DNA from: Mikania micrantha
Taxonomy: Eukaryota > Streptophyta > Magnoliopsida > Asterales > Asteraceae
Direction: 5' to 3'
DNA length: 64,000 nt
Assembly (NCBI GenBank): GCA_009363875.1
Contig: CM018680.1
Location: forward strand, 9,371,426 to 9,435,425
In this document: piece after piece, positions 60,641 through 64,000 of the stretch
Layout of the letters: each line of letters begins with the position of its first letter
Numbering within the stretch: position 1 is the first letter of the stretch
Made by a program: the position numbers and the translations under genes
Notes under the pieces: model-generated
Databases searched by the model: none
What the model was told of the DNA's origin: nothing
Seen by the model: the letters and a program-made list of their open reading frames with translations, nothing else

Positions 60641-61859
60641 GGCCTTCCCATGCTCTGACGAGCCTGTGTTCAGTTTCATCACTTCCATCGATCTGGTTGT
60701 GGTTGTAAGGCTGTGCTCACGCTGATGGTGTCCCCAGGGAGGTTGTCGAGGGTGTTGGTGGTGCGTGGGAGGATCCTAACCGGTTAACCCTTGGGTCGAA
60801 CACACATACACACACAAAAACCCTAATTCCCGTGAACTTTAATGCTTCATACCTCACGATTTCGTGGATAACTCTTTAGATCTGTTGTACTTTCATGTAG
60901 AAGATGTCAAGGGCTACGTGTGGGTTCGAAAATCACTCGAATCGGGCTTGAAATGAGTGAGTTATGGTGGTTTAAAGGTGTAACAATGGTGGTTTTGGGT
61001 GTTAGCCGGAAAAGAGTGAGAAAGAGAGAGGTTGAAGATGAAAAATGAATTAAATGAGTTCTTGTAGGGTTTTTATACCCGTGTGGTGTTCGGGTTCGTT
61101 TCGGTTGCTCGGTTCGCGTTTTCGTCGCGTAACCGGAAAATTACGCGTAATTAATAATAAATAAATAAAAATGTTAATTTAATTAACTTGATGAGTTTCA
61201 AAATTGTAAAAATGTTTATTATTTTATTTAATTAAATTTAAATTCGTTTCGTGTCGTATTTCGTTTTCGTTTCGTCGAATCGCGTCACCATCGCGCGTAT
61301 TCGTTCGAATCGTCATTCGAACGAACACGACAATGGTTTTGCTTTCCGACTTTTGTTTTCTACTTTCCAGTCATCATTTCAGAACGTTAAACTCACAGAT
61401 ATGTTTGTGTGAATCGTCACCCACGCAAACACACTGTCAGTTCGTTATTCTGAAATGACACTGCAGTTTATGTTTAGATTGTGTTTCCTCACTGTCGGAC
61501 TCAACTAAACATCCTGTTTTCTTCTTGTTTTCACATTGCATTGTCGGTCATCTGATTCCTGTCATCTATGGAACTCAGATCGCAACCGATTTGTTTCTGA
61601 TAATTGTTTGAACACCGTTGTTTCTCATGATTTGTTGTGTTAACTGTAATTAAGTTTTCACTTAATAAACACAACTAATGTTTCAAATGTACGTTGTACT
61701 TAATGTATTTAAGTTTACACAAAAATACGTACAACCGTTCTTGTATTTAGGATCTTGTTAATACAAAAACTGTTTACAAATACATATGTACACATAGTTA
61801 CTGTATGCAAGTACACATACCGTACGGACTTGCCGGGCGGTCGGGTACTAGTTGTCACA

Positions 61860-61913
61860 GTCTCCCCTTGTTAAAGAAATTTCGTCCCGAAATTTAAGCA
61901 TAAAGATCGGTCT
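61860..61913 (-). other. Polypurine tract and pol 3' UTR
   Basis: The minus strand reads GGGACGAAATTTCTTTAAC and then AAGGGGAGAC immediately before the LTR start. The AAATTTCGGGACGAAATTTC palindrome-like block precedes the tract and is also present in the gypsy elements at 16837 and 53374. Confidence 0.85.
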
Positions 61914-64000
61914 TTACTTCTCGAACAGGTGGGGATACTTTGCTTTCATGTTGTCCTCGCGCTCCCAAGTAAATTCTGGTCCACGCTTGGAGTTCCATCG
62001 AACCTTTACGATAGGGATACGGCTACGTTTCAGTTTCTTAACTTCACGCTCCATAATCTCTACAGGTTCTTCAATGAAGTGTAATTGCTCATCAACTTGT
62101 ATTTCTTCCAATGGTATGATCAATGACTCGTCTGTTAAGCACCTTTTGAGATTTGATACATGAAACACATCGTGTACTCCACTGAGCTCATCAGGGAGTC
62201 TGAGTCTGTATGCCACAGGACCTATACGTTGAGTAATCTCAAACGGTCCGACATACCTAGGTGCTAGCTTGCCTTTAGCCCCAAAACGAACTACGCCTTT
62301 CCATGGGGACACTTTCAACATGACTCGGTCACCCACATCGAATTCCAAAGGCTTGCGCCGTTTGTCTGCGTAACTCTTTTGGCGGCTACGTGTTGCTTGT
62401 AATCGTTGTTGTATCTGGGCAATCTTATCAGTAGTTTCCTGAATAAGTTCAGGCCCAGTGATTCTGTTGTCTCCCACTTCGGTCCAACAAATTGGAGACC
62501 GACATTTTCTACCATAGAGTGCTTCAAAAGGAGCACATCCAATGCTGCTGTGGTAGCTATTGTTGTAGGAGAACTCAATGAGTGGTAAATGTGTGTCCCA
62601 ACTTCCACCGAAGTCTAGGATGCATGTTCTCAACATATCCTCTAGGGTTTGAATGGTGCGCTCGCTTTGTCCATCCGTTTGTGGATGATAAGCAGTGCTC
62701 AAGTTAACACTTGTCCCTAAGGATTGTTGCAATGATTGCCAGAACCGCGAAGTAAATCGACTGTCCCGGTCAGAAATAATAGACAATGGCACCCCGTGCC
62801 TAACTACTATTTCATCAATGTATAGTCTCGCTAGTTTCTCCATCTTGTATGTCTCTCTGATCGGCAAGAAGTGTGCGGACTTGGTCAATCGATCAATGAT
62901 GACCCAAATAGAATCGTATCCGCTGGAAGTGCGGGGTAGCTTGGTAATGAAATCCATAGCTATTTGTTCCCACTTCCATTGTGGTATCTCCGGTTGTTCC
63001 AGCAAACCCGAAGGTTTCTGGTGTTCAGCTTTGACTTTGGCACATGTGAGACATTTGCCAACATAAGTGGCAATGTCTTTCTTCATGCCTGGCCACCAAT
63101 AAAACGACCTAAGATCTTGGTACATCTTATCGGCACCAGGATGAACTGAGTAACGTGTCTTGTGTGCCTCATCAAAAATGAGTGTTCGAAGTTCATCTAC
63201 TGCTGGAATCCAAACACGATCCAGATAATAGATAACTCCATCTTGTTTCGTCTTGAAATGTTTCTCGGCTCCACAGTCGAGCTCGCGTTTCAGATTGTCT
63301 CTTGCCACTGCTTCTTGTTGTGCTTGTAGAATGTGATCTCTCAAACTGGTTTGCACAGTCATTCCCATTGCGCGAACGCGTAAGGGTTTGACTCTTACCT
63401 TCCGGCTCAAAGCATCTGCAACAACATTTGCTTTGCCCGGATGGTATTTGATCACACAATCGTAATCGTTCAGGAGCTCAACCCAACGTCTCTGTCTCAT
63501 GTTAAGCTCCTTCTGATCAAATATGTGTTGTAAACTCTTGTGATCTGTGAAGATAGTGCATTTAGTACCGTAAAGGTAATGTCTCCAAATCTTTAGTGCA
63601 AAAACAACAGCTCCCAGTTCAAGATCGTGTGTCGTGTAATTCTTCTCGTGTATCTTCAGCTGTCGTGAGGCATAAGCAATGACTTTGTCTCGTTGCATCA
63701 AAACACATCCGAGTCCCTGATGGGAAGCATCACAATATACAACAAAGTCATCACTGCCTTCTGGGAGTGTTAAGATTGGAGCATTGCACAATCTTTGTTT
63801 CAATGTCTGGAATGCCTCTTCTTGTTTATGTGTCCACACAAAAGGTTCAGACTTCTGTGTGAGCTTGGTGAGAGGCAAGGCTATCTTAGAGAAATTCGAG
63901 ATGAATCTCCTGTAATAACCTGCCAATCCCAAGAATGATCGGATCTCCGTTGGTGTCGTAGGCACATCCCAGTTCTTGATTGCTTCTATCTTGGCAGGAT
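61914..64000 (-). CDS. Tekay-like gypsy pol (RT end, RNase H, integrase), open at window edge
   Basis: An uninterrupted minus-strand frame runs from the window edge to TAA at 61914-61916, at least 695 codons. It starts within the RT connection (AIKNWDVPTTPTEIRSFLG), then RNase H (FVVYCDASHQG, YTTHDLELGAVV, FTDHKSLQHI, DALSRK). Integrase follows with its zinc region (HKTRYSVHPGADKMYQDL, CLTCAKVKAEH) and a complete D,D,E core: MDFITKLP, ISDRDSRFTS and ERTIQTLEDML. The C-terminal domain ends IPIVKVRWNSKRGPEFTWER, a chromodomain-type end of the Tekay/Del lineage, thought to guide insertion to chromatin marks. There are no stops or frameshifts, in contrast to the older copy at 55004-57619. It is probably a recent insertion; autonomy cannot be judged because gag, protease and most of RT lie outside. 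Confidence 0.93.
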   Translation of the reverse strand, partial: PAKIEAIKNWDVPTTPTEIRSFLGLAGYYRRFISNFSKIALPLTKLTQKSEPFVWTHKQEEAFQTLKQRLCNAPILTLPEGSDDFVVYCDASHQGLGCVLMQRDKVIAYASRQLKIHEKNYTTHDLELGAVVFALKIWRHYLYGTKCTIFTDHKSLQHIFDQKELNMRQRRWVELLNDYDCVIKYHPGKANVVADALSRKVRVKPLRVRAMGMTVQTSLRDHILQAQQEAVARDNLKRELDCGAEKHFKTKQDGVIYYLDRVWIPAVDELRTLIFDEAHKTRYSVHPGADKMYQDLRSFYWWPGMKKDIATYVGKCLTCAKVKAEHQKPSGLLEQPEIPQWKWEQIAMDFITKLPRTSSGYDSIWVIIDRLTKSAHFLPIRETYKMEKLARLYIDEIVVRHGVPLSIISDRDSRFTSRFWQSLQQSLGTSVNLSTAYHPQTDGQSERTIQTLEDMLRTCILDFGGSWDTHLPLIEFSYNNSYHSSIGCAPFEALYGRKCRSPICWTEVGDNRITGPELIQETTDKIAQIQQRLQATRSRQKSYADKRRKPLEFDVGDRVMLKVSPWKGVVRFGAKGKLAPRYVGPFEITQRIGPVAYRLRLPDELSGVHDVFHVSNLKRCLTDESLIIPLEEIQVDEQLHFIEEPVEIMEREVKKLKRSRIPIVKVRWNSKRGPEFTWEREDNMKAKYPHLFEK

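Larger units (their letters stand above)
57620..61859 (-). mobile_element. 4.24-kb 3' LTR of young Tekay-like gypsy element
   Basis: The minus-strand LTR starts TGTGACAACTAGTACC at 61859, directly after a polypurine tract, and ends GGGGTGTGACA at 57620. It inserted into the protease of the older gypsy element; the left 5-bp flank is TAAAA (57615-57619). It matches the solo LTR at 10468-14737 at both ends, at a TATA region, and over a 50-bp block (AGCGTCTGGGCTTGACCCTT). Internally it differs, with its own tandem repeats. Confidence 0.92.

Noticed and set aside
62315..63459. Additional ORFs on both strands over the young pol
   Set aside because: Shadows of the 695-codon pol frame; none has a domain of its own.

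Overview
This is a plant nuclear window, AT-rich and dominated by transposable elements. It holds two recognisable host genes, each split by spliceosomal introns. The retroelement mix (Tekay/Del-type Ty3/gypsy chromoviruses with multi-kilobase LTRs, Ty1/copia elements, tRNA-derived SINEs, Mutator-type MITEs) suggests a eudicot with a medium or large genome. Asteraceae is possible, but that is only an impression. No bacterial, CRISPR or organellar features are seen.

Layout. 1-316: decayed LINE reverse transcriptase. 459-3802 (+): the last six exons of an EPS15/Pan1-like EH-domain protein, a subunit of the plant endocytic TPLATE complex; its introns hold a MITE and a SINE. 3803-9796: SINEs, a foldback MITE and a non-coding copia-like element. 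9797-18496 (-): old gypsy element whose 3' LTR is split by a 4.27-kb solo LTR (10468-14737, target duplication GCGGG). 18497-29235: stacked fragments of three copia elements and one gypsy LTR. 29913-35900 (-): an apparently intact six-exon receptor-like cytoplasmic kinase (class VII, KIN3/PIX13-like, about 413 residues) with a 4.24-kb intron full of MITEs and a SINE. 37180-46202: a copia solo LTR, gypsy LTR pieces, a 2.2-kb gypsy solo LTR (target duplication GGCTA) and a nearly complete but internally deleted copia element (41898-45708, target duplication CAATG). 46203-50486: mostly anonymous, with one MITE. 50487-57619 (-): a rearranged gypsy element containing an inverted integrase/gag-protease segment and a tandem-LTR junction. 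57620-64000 (-): the youngest gypsy element, with a 4.24-kb 3' LTR and an open pol frame that leaves the window.

Most of the biology is nested retrotransposition, and several steps can be ordered from target-site duplications. No unmistakably new gene system was found. The best leads are paired, compensating frameshifts in the EH-protein gene; giant LTRs carrying different internal minisatellites, one with a dense GGCCCA array; paired MITEs carrying perfect G-box palindromes in the kinase intron; and chimeric or inverted retroelement structures.
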